From Actinomycetota bacterium (GTDB taxonomy: Bacteria; Actinomycetota; Actinomycetes; Actinomycetales; Microbacteriaceae): a DNA stretch of 51,296 nt. The DNA lies in the NCBI GenBank assembly GCA_020161315.1, contig JAIUOH010000025.1, positions 1 to 51,296 on the forward strand, read 5' to 3'. Shown piece after piece: positions 35,518 through 44,443 of the stretch (the stretch's first letter is position 1; each line of letters opens with the position of its first letter). The notes below the pieces were generated by a model. That model ran no database searches, was not told the DNA's origin, and was given only the letters and a program-made list of their open reading frames with translations. The position numbers and the translations under genes are program-made.

Positions 35518-37362
35518 TTAGGTGCCCGCAGCAGCCTTCCGCTTGTGTGCCAGAACGAGCGCGCCCACGGCCATCAGTAGGAGCGCGCCGCCCACGGGCA
35601 GGCCAAAGCCGACCTCTTGGCTGACCCCCGTGGCGGGCAGCTTTTCGGCCGGGCGTGTGGTCGACCCTTCCAGCGGCGAAACGATCCATCGCGCATACCA
35701 GGTCTGTGTGAGCGGCCCGTCAGCGCCGTTTCCGAGCATCGTGTCAACGCCCAGCGTTTGCTGGGCGTTGGATCCCGGAGCCACCTCACTGAACCAACCC
35801 TGAAACGCAAAATTTGATCGCGTAGGTGCTGGCGGCGTACCAAGACCCGCGGCCGCAAGCGTCGCCGCAAAGACGCGCAATTCGCCAGGTGCCGCGCTGC
35901 CACCGTTCGGCGCGAACTGCAGCAGGTAGTTATGCACGGAAACGTTCCCGGGGTTCGTGACGGTACCGGTGTTTTGTATCGCGCCTTCGTTCACCACCGC
36001 GCCCGAAACGGCGAGTGTGCCCGAGTTGGCAATGGTCACGCCCGGCGGCACACGCAGCGTGCTTCCTGCCTCAATCGTGAGCTGACCGGCATTGCCCAGC
36101 GATCCGAACTGCGCCCCAAGGTTGCCTTGACCGACAGCGCTCGCACCGGCCTGCGCCGACACCGTCACATCGGCACCAGCGCCGACGCTGACCGCCGCCC
36201 CCGAACCAACGGGATACTGTGTGCTGCTAATACCGCCACCGATACCTGCGCCGCCACCCATTCCACGGGCTACGACAGTGCCGCCGGTGATCGACGTTGC
36301 TACGCCTGAGCTGAAGGAACCGCCGCCGATCCCGGCAGCCCCGCCAATATCGACATGAGAGCCGCCAATCGCTGTGACGCTGCCACCGCTGATCGCAACG
36401 GTCATGTTGCCGGTAGCCCCCTGGCCGATTCCCGGCCCGGCCGCATAGTCGTTTGCGCCGCCGCGTGCGGTCACGGTGCCACCCTCAATGATCACCGGGC
36501 CCGCGCTGCGGCCGCTCGCCGCGCCGATGCCGGCACCACCAAACTCTCCACCAGTAGCGTCAACGATACCTCCGGAGATGGTGATCACCCCACCGTTCTC
36601 ACCACCGTTCAAGCCACCACCGCCGATGCCGGCGCTGCCGCCGTGGGCAGTCGCGGTCACCGTGCCCCCACTGATGGTGATGATTCCGCTTCCACCGTTG
36701 CCTGCACCGCCGATACCCGCCCCGTCAGAGTCGCCAGGGTAGTCGCCAGCACCACTGCTGGCAGTGACCACGCCCGCGGTGATCGTCACGGTGCCAGCTT
36801 CCTTGTTGACTCCAGCGCCGATGCCGGCACCGTCAGCGCCACCGGCTGCAATCACGGTGCCCCCGTTGATGAGGGTCGTCCCTCCGGCGCCCCAATGGCC
36901 GCCTCCGATGCCAGCGGCAGCATCGCCGCCGTTCGCCTCAACGGTGCCGCTTTCAATGGTGATCATGCCCGATGTTTGATTATCTGAGCCGCCGATGCCG
37001 GCACCGTTACCCCCACCGGTTACCGTCAGCGCTCCCCCACCCTGCGAATCTCGAATGACGAGCGCCGAGCCCTGACCGACCTCGATACCGGCGAATCCGG
37101 TACCCGCTGTGACCTCGAGCTCGTGCCCGTTCAGGTTGAGCACCAGGTTGCCCGCCGCGGGAACGGCGAGACGACCGTCGCTGGGTACAACAGTGATGTT
37201 ACTGTCGAGCCGAAGCACGTCTCCGGCCGCCGCCGAGCTCATCGCAGCGATGAGTGCCGCCGGAGTCGAGATGCTTACAGTCGCTGCCGCCGCCGGCGCG
37301 ACCCCGCCGAAACCCACAAGTGCTGCGCACGCGACCGTCACAGCCACCATTCGAAATCGCAT
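35518..37362 (-). CDS. LPXTG-anchored surface protein with Gly-rich beta-helix-like repeats
   Basis: 614 residues from ATG 37362, which follows GGGGG; the longer open frame upstream lacks a leader. Signal peptide 1-27 (VAVTVACAALVGFGGVAPAAAA). Residues of about 80-430 hold some nine repeats of 28-38 residues of the form hydrophobic-TI-x-GGTV-x-A-x-GG...GAGIGGG, which predicts a parallel beta-helix. Then comes a segment with AFQGWF and TWYARW resembling InlB B-repeats (Listeria-Bacteroides repeat). C-terminus: L575-PATG579, a 20-residue hydrophobic stretch, and HKRK, a complete sortase signal. Likely adhesin or carbohydrate binder; no enzyme motif seen. No sortase gene is in the window. Confidence 0.88.
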   Translation of the reverse strand: MRFRMVAVTVACAALVGFGGVAPAAAATVSISTPAALIAAMSSAAAGDVLRLDSNITVVPSDGRLAVPAAGNLVLNLNGHELEVTAGTGFAGIEVGQGSALVIRDSQGGGALTVTGGGNGAGIGGSDNQTSGMITIESGTVEANGGDAAAGIGGGHWGAGGTTLINGGTVIAAGGADGAGIGAGVNKEAGTVTITAGVVTASSGAGDYPGDSDGAGIGGAGNGGSGIITISGGTVTATAHGGSAGIGGGGLNGGENGGVITISGGIVDATGGEFGGAGIGAASGRSAGPVIIEGGTVTARGGANDYAAGPGIGQGATGNMTVAISGGSVTAIGGSHVDIGGAAGIGGGSFSSGVATSITGGTVVARGMGGGAGIGGGISSTQYPVGSGAAVSVGAGADVTVSAQAGASAVGQGNLGAQFGSLGNAGQLTIEAGSTLRVPPGVTIANSGTLAVSGAVVNEGAIQNTGTVTNPGNVSVHNYLLQFAPNGGSAAPGELRVFAATLAAAGLGTPPAPTRSNFAFQGWFSEVAPGSNAQQTLGVDTMLGNGADGPLTQTWYARWIVSPLEGSTTRPAEKLPATGVSQEVGFGLPVGGALLLMAVGALVLAHKRKAAAGT

Positions 37363-37439
37363 CGTTGCCCCCAACATTGATTCTGTTTGGAGCCTAACAG
37401 TCGGGTTATCAAGGCAAAAGGGGGCTACACAACCGGAAC

Positions 37440-39167
37440 TTAGCCGTTGCCACCACTCCTTACGGCTTCGGCTGCGGTCGTCGCGATAATGCCAAATGAA
37501 ACTGCGCCTGGATCTGGCCATCCAATGGAGCGCTGCGAGAGCACTCGGGCGCGCCCAAGCTTGGGTTCGAGCTGAGCAGTGTTCGTCGCTGCGTCCTCCG
37601 CTGCTCGTGCAGCCTCTTCCCAAATTTCTGTGGCCGAGCCACCCTTCTGTAACCCCGTTTCAAAGGCTGAGGCAAACGCAAGCTGAGCGTCGAGCATCGT
37701 CTTATCGCCAAGCGAGGCCCCACCGAGGCGTTCGATTGCGCTCACGAACGCTTTTACCGCCTCGAACTGGGTCGCGAGGTCTGCACCCCGATCGTTACCA
37801 AGCACGTTGCCAGCGGCGGTGAGGGCCGCACCCCAGAGCGCGCCCGAGGCGCCACCGGAGGCCTCTGCCCAGCGGTCCCCCGCGCCAACGAGCACAGTGA
37901 GTGCTCCGCCGCCCTGTTCAGCAAGCTCACGCGCAGCCTTTGCCGCGGCAGCCGAGCCCTTAACCATGCCGATACCGTGGTCGCCGTCACCCGCCACCGC
38001 GTCGATGGCACCCAGATGCGATTCCGCGGTCTCCATCGCTTCGGCTACTTGCGCCGCGAGCAACGCGATTTGCCCTGCGAGTCGCCGTGATTCTTCTCCG
38101 CCCTCGGCCCCCACTTCAATGAGAGGCGCTTCGACAGAGAACTCCACATCTGCGGGCAATTGCTCGGCAAGCGGCAGACGTCTACGGTAAGCGACCGTGT
38201 CGCACTCAGAGAAGTAGTGCAGTTCAAGTTCATCGTCGAGCCACATGACGGTAAGCGAAACCCCGCCCATGTCGAGTGACGTCATAAACTCGCCAACTTC
38301 ACCCTCGACTACTTCGAGTCCGGCAGCCTGAAGCTCGTTCAGCACAGCACCATAGGTGACATACAGCTCCTCATACTTTGCCGAGCCGAGACCGTTCAGT
38401 TGCACGACCACGCGTTTACCCGCGCCCTGGGGCGCCTCAGCAACCAGCCTGGTCACCAGCAGGCGAGCAACCTCATCTGATGTCGCCAGGTCAATCTCTT
38501 CGATTCCAGGCTCGCCGTGAATGCCCAGGCCAACGCCGATGCGCTGTTCGGGCACAGTGAACAGCGGGCCCTCAGCACCGGGAAGCGTGCAACCAGAGAA
38601 TGCAACACCGAAGGTGCGCACGCTCTCGTTCGCGTGCACAAACAGGCGCGTAACCTCGTCAAGGTTGAGCCCGGCTTCGGCGGCACCGGATGCGACGCGC
38701 AGCACATGCATCGATCCCGCGATCCCACGTCGCTTCGAACGCTCTGCATCAGAAGCCGAAGCAATATCGTCGGTTGTGACCGCTGTGCGAACTTCGATGC
38801 CTTCAGCCCGAAGCCGCTCTGCTGCCTGACCAAAATGCAGCACGTCGCCCGCGTAGTTCATGAAGCCAAGCAGCACCCCGCCGCCCTGATCGGCTGCCTT
38901 TGCCACGCTCGCTACCTGCGAGGCTGAGGGCGAGGCAAAGATATTGCCGGTAACTGCCCCATCTAGAAACCCCTGGCCGACGAACCCTGCGAACGCGGGA
39001 AAATGCCCACCACCTCCGCCCGAGATCACCGCGACCTTCCCAGCACGAGATTGGGTGGAACGGACGATGCCGCCGTAAACCTTGCGAACGTAGTGCGGGC
39101 ACGCACGCACGAACCCGTCTACGAATTCTTGAGCAAAGTTCTTGGGGTCGTTAAACAGTCTGGTCAT
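37440..39167 (-). CDS. Dihydroxyacetone-type kinase, fused DhaK-DhaL
   Basis: 575 residues. DhaK half (1-340) has GGGGHFPAF (50-59), D108 (YAGDVLHF) and H217 (GIHGEPG), which binds the carbonyl substrate covalently. DhaL half (365-575) has the Mg-ATP aspartates D389, D394 and D396 (DAVAGDGDHGIGM) and the GDRWAEASGGASGALWG loop. The single-chain form uses ATP directly. Such kinases act on dihydroxyacetone, glyceraldehyde or, in catabolic operons, tetruloses such as erythrulose. It closes an operon for a polyamine-type ABC transporter, which points away from a housekeeping role. Substrate unknown. Confidence 0.9.
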   Translation of the reverse strand: MTRLFNDPKNFAQEFVDGFVRACPHYVRKVYGGIVRSTQSRAGKVAVISGGGGGHFPAFAGFVGQGFLDGAVTGNIFASPSASQVASVAKAADQGGGVLLGFMNYAGDVLHFGQAAERLRAEGIEVRTAVTTDDIASASDAERSKRRGIAGSMHVLRVASGAAEAGLNLDEVTRLFVHANESVRTFGVAFSGCTLPGAEGPLFTVPEQRIGVGLGIHGEPGIEEIDLATSDEVARLLVTRLVAEAPQGAGKRVVVQLNGLGSAKYEELYVTYGAVLNELQAAGLEVVEGEVGEFMTSLDMGGVSLTVMWLDDELELHYFSECDTVAYRRRLPLAEQLPADVEFSVEAPLIEVGAEGGEESRRLAGQIALLAAQVAEAMETAESHLGAIDAVAGDGDHGIGMVKGSAAAAKAARELAEQGGGALTVLVGAGDRWAEASGGASGALWGAALTAAGNVLGNDRGADLATQFEAVKAFVSAIERLGGASLGDKTMLDAQLAFASAFETGLQKGGSATEIWEEAARAAEDAATNTAQLEPKLGRARVLSQRSIGWPDPGAVSFGIIATTAAEAVRSGGNG

Positions 39168-39217
39168 TGCCTGTGGGTCTCCGTGGTGAGTGTGAGTTGA
39201 AGTCGATGGTGATTGCT

Positions 39218-40270
39218 TTACGCGGCGATCACGCGAATGTCGGCCGTGTCGAGGGTGAGGCCGACCTTGACGCCGTGTGCGACGCGGGGCATCGCGGCAC
39301 AGCGCACCGTCAACACGGCGTCTGCAACGCGCACCTCGGCGTCGGCTGCACCCCCGAGGTAGCTCGCGCCCTCGAAGGTTCCAAAGAGCTGGCTACCGCC
39401 CGCGCCGGCGTCTTCTGTGAGGCGAACCTGCTCCGGCCTGATCACTGCAAGCACGGTATCGCCCGTTTGGCTGTCGGCAGGCACGCTCAGCGGCAATGCA
39501 CCGAAGCCAGTAAGCTGCACACCCTCGGGCACGACCTTGCCCTCAACAATTGTTGAGCTGCCAATGAACTCGGCACAAAACCGACTGTTTGGCTGCTCGT
39601 AAAGTTCTGCCGGGGTGCCAAGCTGCTCGATCTGCCCATCGCGCAGCAGCGCCACACTGTCGGCGAGACTCATCGCCTCTTCTTGATCGTGCGTGACGAT
39701 CACAAAGGTCATACCTGTCTCGCGCTGCAGGCGCTTCAGCTCTGACTGCATGCCAACGCGCAACTGGCGGTCGAGCGCCGAAAGCGGCTCGTCAAGCAGC
39801 AGCAGCTTGGGGCGCTTCACAATCGAACGGGCGAGCGCAACGCGCTGGCGCTGACCACCAGAAAGCTGAGCCGGTCTGCGATCAGCAAGGTGCCCAAGCC
39901 CAATCATGTCGATCGCCTCGGCCACGCGGGTCTTGATCTCACCGCGTGAGAGCTTCTCTGCCTCTAGCCCGTATGCGATGTTCTTCGCGACCGACATGTG
40001 CGGGAACAGCGCATACGACTGAAACATCAGGCCGACCTCGCGCTTGTTTGCGGGAAGCGCGAGCAGGTCTTTACCATCCAGCTCGAGGGTTCCCTCGGCA
40101 GCCTGCTCAAAGCCAGCAATGACGCGAAGCAGGGTCGACTTGCCGGACCCCGAGGGGCCAAGAATTGCGAACATACCACCAGCTTCAATATCGAGATCGA
40201 TGTCTTTCAGCGCGTGCGTGGTGCCGTAGTAGGCCTGCAGGCCACGGATAGTGAGGAGTGGGGTGCTCAA
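39218..40270 (-). CDS. ABC transporter ATPase, polyamine/iron-type (PotA/FbpC-like)
   Basis: 350 residues: Walker A G38-PSGSGKST46, signature LSGGQRQR (136-143), Walker B LLLLDEP (D160-E161), and a C-terminal TOBE domain. ATG overlaps the stop of the upstream permease by four bases. Fourth gene of the second transporter operon; 50 bp separate it from the kinase. Confidence 0.93.
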   Translation of the reverse strand: MSTPLLTIRGLQAYYGTTHALKDIDLDIEAGGMFAILGPSGSGKSTLLRVIAGFEQAAEGTLELDGKDLLALPANKREVGLMFQSYALFPHMSVAKNIAYGLEAEKLSRGEIKTRVAEAIDMIGLGHLADRRPAQLSGGQRQRVALARSIVKRPKLLLLDEPLSALDRQLRVGMQSELKRLQRETGMTFVIVTHDQEEAMSLADSVALLRDGQIEQLGTPAELYEQPNSRFCAEFIGSSTIVEGKVVPEGVQLTGFGALPLSVPADSQTGDTVLAVIRPEQVRLTEDAGAGGSQLFGTFEGASYLGGAADAEVRVADAVLTVRCAAMPRVAHGVKVGLTLDTADIRVIAA

Positions 40271-41070
40271 GGTTTCCTCCTGAACATAAGGGGCATGACG
40301 ATGCGCTGCGCAAGCAGCACCGCGCCGAGGCTCACCACGAACATGACAGCGGCGAGCGCGTTCACCTCGGGAGTGACACCGAAGCGCACCATCGAATAAA
40401 TCTGAATGGGAAGGGTCTGAGAGTTCGTCGAGGTGGTGAAGAATGCCATCAAAAACTCATCCAGCGACAGGGTAAAACCGAGCGCAGCACCGGCAACGAT
40501 TGCTGGTGCGAGCTGCGGCAGCACGACTCGCATGAACGTCGTTGTGCCGCTTGCCCCGAGATTCGTTGAGGCCTCTTCAAGGCTCTTTTCCATGCTGCCG
40601 AGCCGCGCAAGCAGCACAGCCGCGACGATTGCGATTTCAAACGACGCGTGCGCCAAGATCACAGAGTGCAGCCCAATCGCGGCCTTCGCCAGGCCGAACA
40701 TGCTGAGAATGCCGATGCCCAACAGAATGTCTGGAATGAAGGCGGGCAGCGTCGCGAGCGATCTTGCAAGCGGACCCCTTGCGTAGCGGTGCACACCAAT
40801 CGCGAGCATCGTGCCGAGCACCACAGCGATCGCTGTCGAAGCGAGCGCGACGATCAGCGTCACTTGCAGACCGCTCATCAGTGGGCCGGGGCTGAATGCT
40901 TTGACGTACCAGTCGAGGCTAAATCCCTCCCAACGCAGCACGCTTCTTCCAGAATTGAAGCTCATCACGATCACCACGATGATCGGTACGTAAAGAAAGA
41001 TGTAAAGCAGCGCAAGGGCGATCCTCGAAAGCACCTTGCTGCCGGTCTTACTCATCGACGGCGCACTCAT
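40267..41070 (-). CDS. ABC permease, PotC-type
   Basis: 267 residues, six helices. EAA loop LEEASTNLGASGTTTFMRVVLPQLAPAI. The first helix (ALALLYIFLYVPIIVVIVMSFNSG) and SLDEFLMAFFTTSTNSQTLPI match PotC-like subunits. Overlaps both neighbours by four bases. Confidence 0.92.
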   Translation of the reverse strand: MSAPSMSKTGSKVLSRIALALLYIFLYVPIIVVIVMSFNSGRSVLRWEGFSLDWYVKAFSPGPLMSGLQVTLIVALASTAIAVVLGTMLAIGVHRYARGPLARSLATLPAFIPDILLGIGILSMFGLAKAAIGLHSVILAHASFEIAIVAAVLLARLGSMEKSLEEASTNLGASGTTTFMRVVLPQLAPAIVAGAALGFTLSLDEFLMAFFTTSTNSQTLPIQIYSMVRFGVTPEVNALAAVMFVVSLGAVLLAQRIVMPLMFRRKP

Positions 41071-41948
41071 TTGCTACCCCCTTGAATTCGCCGAATCACC
41101 ATCGACTGCGCAACGAGTAGCAGCACGAGAAGCAGCAACAGCACAAGCGCAAGCACCGAACCGAGTGGCCAGTTTCTCGCGACGAGAAACTGGTCTTGAA
41201 TGACGTTGCCAATAAGCAACACTCGGCCGCCACCGATGAGGTCGGGCACCACGAAGTTCGACATTGACGGCACGAAGACGAGCACTGCACCGGTGAGTGC
41301 GCCGGGCAGAGTGAGCGGCAGATCGACAGTACGGAAGCTTCTCCACGGACTCGCGCCAAGGTTACGGGCTGCGTCACCAAGCGAACTGTCAAGGCCCTCG
41401 GCCGAGGCAGCCAACGGCAAGATCATGAGTGGCAAATACAAATACACGAGCACGAGAATCACGGCTTCGGGCGAGTACAGCATGCGCAGCGGGGTTTCGA
41501 TCACACCGAAGAGCTGCAGTGCGCCGTTGATGGTTCCGGCGTCACCGAGCAGAAGCATCCAGGCGTACGCACGAATCAAAAAGCTAGTCCAGAACGGAAT
41601 AAGAATCGCGACGAGGGCAATAATGCGGCCGCGCGGCGTCAACGTGCGCATCGCCCAAACCGCGGCATATGCCACGACCAGGCAGATCAGTGTCACCGTT
41701 GCCGACATCAGCAGCGATGAGCCGAGCACCTGTGCATACACGGGGCGGGTGAGCTCAGCGAAGTTTTCGAGTGTGAACTCGGGCTTGAAGCCCCCAATGC
41801 GGCCGCGCTTGAAGAAGGCACTGACCAGCACGATACCGAGCGGCACAGCCACGAATAGCAGCAGAAACAGCCCCGGGATGCCGAGAGTGAGGATAGCTCC
41901 TACCGCCCGCGTTTGACGCGAGCGGTAGGAGCGAACGGGCTTGGTCAC
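41067..41948 (-). CDS. ABC permease, PotB-type
   Basis: 293 residues, six helices. EAA loop SLGDAARNLGASPWRSFRTVDLPLTLPGAL followed by VPSMSNFVVPDLIGGGRVLLIGN, typical of PotB-like subunits. GTG start shares a base with the stop codon of the binding-protein gene. Confidence 0.92.
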   Translation of the reverse strand: MTKPVRSYRSRQTRAVGAILTLGIPGLFLLLFVAVPLGIVLVSAFFKRGRIGGFKPEFTLENFAELTRPVYAQVLGSSLLMSATVTLICLVVAYAAVWAMRTLTPRGRIIALVAILIPFWTSFLIRAYAWMLLLGDAGTINGALQLFGVIETPLRMLYSPEAVILVLVYLYLPLMILPLAASAEGLDSSLGDAARNLGASPWRSFRTVDLPLTLPGALTGAVLVFVPSMSNFVVPDLIGGGRVLLIGNVIQDQFLVARNWPLGSVLALVLLLLLVLLLVAQSMVIRRIQGGSK

Positions 41949-43036
41949 TAGCCTGCCCTGATCTCGGTGTTGATGCGGTTGTAGATGTCGATCGCGTCGC
42001 CCACGTCTTCAATCTGTTCCATCTGCGCAAGCGAGGCACCGTCGCGAATCAGCGCAGGGTACTTCTCGAACAGCTCGTCCGGGAGCGACTCCATCGCCGC
42101 ACGGTTCGGCACGTTGTAGAGCAGGTTCTCAACGAGCCAGGTCTGGTTCTCGGTCTCGAGAATGTAATTCATGAAGGCGTGAGCGGCCTCACGGTTCTTC
42201 GAAGACTTCAGCAGCACCATGCCGTCAACCCAGAGGTCTGAGCCTTCCTTTGGCATCGCGAAGCTCACTCGCGGATCTTCAGAAGCCGCAGTGTTGCACC
42301 AGCCGTCGTGACCGTGCGAAAGCACAGCCTCGCCCGCGATGAGCTTCTCGCCGTAGGTAGTGTTGTCGAACGCAAGCGACTTCTGCGCGGCGTTCTTCAG
42401 CACTGCACCAACCTCGTCAAGCTCTGCTTCATCGGTGGTGTTGATCGAATACCCGAGCAGGCGCTGCGCCGGAATAAATGTCCATCGCATGTCGTCCATC
42501 AGCGTGGTCTTGCCGACAGCTTCGGGGGCTGGTTCGAGCAGGTCTGCCCACGAGTCAGGGGTCTCTGCGACAAGGTCTTCGCGGTAGCACAGGCCCGTGG
42601 TGCCCCATGCGTAGGGCACATTGTGTTTCAGATCGGGGTCGAAAGCAAACTTTCGCACCTCGGGGTAGAGGTTTTCAAGGTTTGGCACCGCGCTCTGATC
42701 GATCTCAGATGCGAGACCCTCTTCTACGAGCACGCTAATAAAGTTGCCCGCGAGAAACACGATGTCGATCCCGGAGTCTGCCGAGGCGGTGACCTTGGCG
42801 AAGCCTTCTTCGTTGGTTGCGTGGTGCACGATATTGAGTTTGACGCCCGTCGCCGCTTCGAAGTCCTCAGCCAGAGTCGGCGAGTAGTACTCGGGCCAGG
42901 TCGAAATGGTGAGCGTCTGCTCGCTGATGTCTGCGTTGGGGTCGAGCTCACTTGATCCGCCGGAGCTACACGCCGTGAGCGCGATCGCGGCGACAGCTGC
43001 GGCCGCCGAAAGTTGTACTAATCCTGAACGGCGCAT
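41948..43036 (-). CDS. Polyamine-type substrate-binding lipoprotein
   Basis: 362 residues. Sec-type leader and lipobox LTAC with C23, then a PotD/PotF-like binding fold (LTISTWPEYYSPTLAEDFEAATGVKLNIV). No twin-arginine, unlike the first PotD-like protein, so the two receptors use different export routes. First gene of an operon of binding protein, two permeases, ATPase, and kinase, transcribed away from the cupin gene. Ligand not known; the linked kinase and cupin argue against simple polyamine uptake. Confidence 0.9.
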   Translation of the reverse strand: MRRSGLVQLSAAAAVAAIALTACSSGGSSELDPNADISEQTLTISTWPEYYSPTLAEDFEAATGVKLNIVHHATNEEGFAKVTASADSGIDIVFLAGNFISVLVEEGLASEIDQSAVPNLENLYPEVRKFAFDPDLKHNVPYAWGTTGLCYREDLVAETPDSWADLLEPAPEAVGKTTLMDDMRWTFIPAQRLLGYSINTTDEAELDEVGAVLKNAAQKSLAFDNTTYGEKLIAGEAVLSHGHDGWCNTAASEDPRVSFAMPKEGSDLWVDGMVLLKSSKNREAAHAFMNYILETENQTWLVENLLYNVPNRAAMESLPDELFEKYPALIRDGASLAQMEQIEDVGDAIDIYNRINTEIRAG

Positions 43037-43222
43037 CCGCTCCTCCTTTGGATTGGGCCTGCTCGACAGCTCTGTCGAACACCAGTTTGTGTAATGAACG
43101 CTAAATGAAGTTTTATCCGCTCGAAATCTATTAATAGCGCACTCGGCCTCATTTATCGAATAAAAGCTAGAAGAATTATTTGGAATCGTTTCCCTGGCAG
43201 TGAATCGTTATACAGTGGTGCC
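43037..43222. promoter_or_regulatory. Divergent control region with a palindrome
   Basis: 186 AT-richer bases between the transporter operon and the cupin gene. TCGACAGCTCTGTCGA at 43063-43078 is a perfect 7-bp inverted repeat with a two-base spacer, close to the transporter start and suited to a TetR dimer. On the other side TATACA at 43209-43214 is a likely -10 for the cupin gene, placing the transcript start at or near its ATG. Confidence 0.6.
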
Positions 43223-43555
43223 ATGAATCACCTCATCACAACGGTCAAAGATGCCCAGCTGAGCTACTCAGACGAACCGGCGGTCGCAGACAATCCAGCC
43301 GCGTCTGCGGGCATCCTCGAGTTCGAACCCGTCGCCGGAGCCGCAACCGGCATTTGGGAGATGAGGCCCGGCGTTGCCCAGTTTGATGACGATGACGAGC
43401 TTTTTGTCGTGCTTTCAGGCAGCGCCACCCTCACCTTCACCCGCAGTGGCGATACTGTAGACATCGGCCCGGGGTCTGTGGTTCGCCTCTACACCGGGCA
43501 GCAGACCCTGTGGCGCGTGCATGAAACGCTCCGAAAGGTGTACGTATCAAAGTAG
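43223..43555 (+). CDS. Small cupin (DUF861-like)
   Basis: 110-residue single cupin barrel: IWEMRPGVAQFDDDDELFVVLSGSATLTF and IGPGSVVRLYTGQQTLWRVHETLRKVYV match the (S)-ureidoglycine aminohydrolase-like Cupin_3 group. The usual metal histidines of motif 1 are not evident. Lies upstream of a TetR gene and divergent from the kinase-linked transporter. It may bind or modify the same small molecule, or act as a sensor; function unknown. Confidence 0.78.
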   Translation: MNHLITTVKDAQLSYSDEPAVADNPAASAGILEFEPVAGAATGIWEMRPGVAQFDDDDELFVVLSGSATLTFTRSGDTVDIGPGSVVRLYTGQQTLWRVHETLRKVYVSK

Positions 43556-43594
43556 ATCCGGCTGCCCGCAGTCGGCGAACACAAACGGGGTGAC

Positions 43595-44200
43595 ATGGCA
43601 AGGCCAAAACGGCAAGACAAGCGTCGAGCTTCGCTAGTCGCTGCGGCACAGCGCGCGATCGTCAAGCATGGCCCAGACGGCGCCATTCTGAACCGCATCG
43701 CCGAAGAGGCCAACGTCGCGCCGCAAACCGTCACGTACTACTACCCAGATGTCTCGGGACTCTTGCTTGATGCAGTGCGGCACGCGATGGATCGCTTTTA
43801 CAATGCGAGGGTCGAGGCATTGGGCAACTTCTCTGGGCCGGCCGACGAACAACTCAAATTGATGATTTCGCTCGGACTGCCCGCGACCCCAGAGGACCCA
43901 GAGGTGCGGTTACTCTGCGAGATGGGCGGTGCAAGCGCGCGGTTTCCGATCATCGCAGCCCTGCTCTCAACGCTCTTCGATCGAGAGGTCAGCATGTACC
44001 GCTCGGTGCTCGAAGCGGGTGCTGCGAGCGGCGTGTTTCAGTTGCAACGCCCGAGCGAAGAGATTGCCCGCAACCTGGTCTCGCTTGAGGATGCATACGG
44101 CTACCGCCTGATAGGTCACCACCCGACCATTTCGTCGAGGCGCGCGCTCGACCTCATTCTCGGCTACGCCACCCTCAGCACTACCCTGCAGGCGGGCTGA
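43595..44200 (+). CDS. TetR family transcriptional regulator
   Basis: 201 residues. N-terminal helix-turn-helix (AAAQRAIVKHGPDGAILNRIAEEANVAPQTVTYYYPDVSGLLLDAV) and an all-helical ligand domain. 39 bp after the cupin gene, same strand, likely co-transcribed. Probably controls the divergent transporter-kinase operon through the palindrome at 43063-43078; inferred from position. Confidence 0.88.
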   Translation: MARPKRQDKRRASLVAAAQRAIVKHGPDGAILNRIAEEANVAPQTVTYYYPDVSGLLLDAVRHAMDRFYNARVEALGNFSGPADEQLKLMISLGLPATPEDPEVRLLCEMGGASARFPIIAALLSTLFDREVSMYRSVLEAGAASGVFQLQRPSEEIARNLVSLEDAYGYRLIGHHPTISSRRALDLILGYATLSTTLQAG

Positions 44201-44262
44201 GGCCAGGGCGGTCACAGCGTGCATCGCGCTTGCGCTAGGCTGGTGCGGTGATCTACTGCTCG

Positions 44263-44335
44263 CCTTCGTAGCTCAGGGGATAGAGCGCTGGTTTCCGGTA
44301 CCAAAGGTCGGGGGTTCGAATCCCTCCGAGGGCAC
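44263..44335 (+). tRNA. tRNA-Arg (CCG)
   Basis: 73-nt cloverleaf: acceptor GCCTTCG/CGAGGGC, D-arm GCTC/GAGC, anticodon stem CTGGT/ACCAA, loop TTCCGGT with anticodon CCG at 44296-44298, T-arm GGGGG/CCCTC-type with TTCGAAT loop, discriminator A. The outermost anticodon-stem pair is a C-A mismatch and the acceptor has a T-G wobble. CCA is not encoded. A Rho-independent-like terminator follows. Confidence 0.95.
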
Positions 44336-44347
44336 TGATCATCTAAC

Positions 44348-44385
44348 AAGGGGTCTTCATCGCTTCGGTGGTGGAGGCTCCTTGC
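44348..44385 (+). terminator. Terminator after tRNA-Arg
   Basis: CAAGGGGTCTTCATC (44348-44362) can pair along its full 15 bases with GGTGGAGGCTCCTTG (44371-44385), counting G-T wobbles, around an eight-base loop. It follows the tRNA by 12 bases. No long T-run. Confidence 0.65.
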
Positions 44386-44443
44386 TGTTGACGGCGAAAT
44401 GTTACCGGGTACCCTCGCACTGGCAAACATGAAACAATGCAGC

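Noticed and set aside
36355-36987. Plus-strand frames opposite the LPATG repeat region
   Set aside because: They mirror the Gly/Ala repeats of the real gene and have no start signals.
35518-37362. Tandem DNA repeats or a CRISPR-like array
   Set aside because: Repeats are at protein level, degenerate in DNA and irregular in spacing; no CRISPR repeat or cas gene is present in the window.
37363-37623. 87-codon extension of the LPATG protein
   Set aside because: It overlaps the end of the kinase gene, is Arg/Ser/Trp-rich, and would bury the signal peptide.
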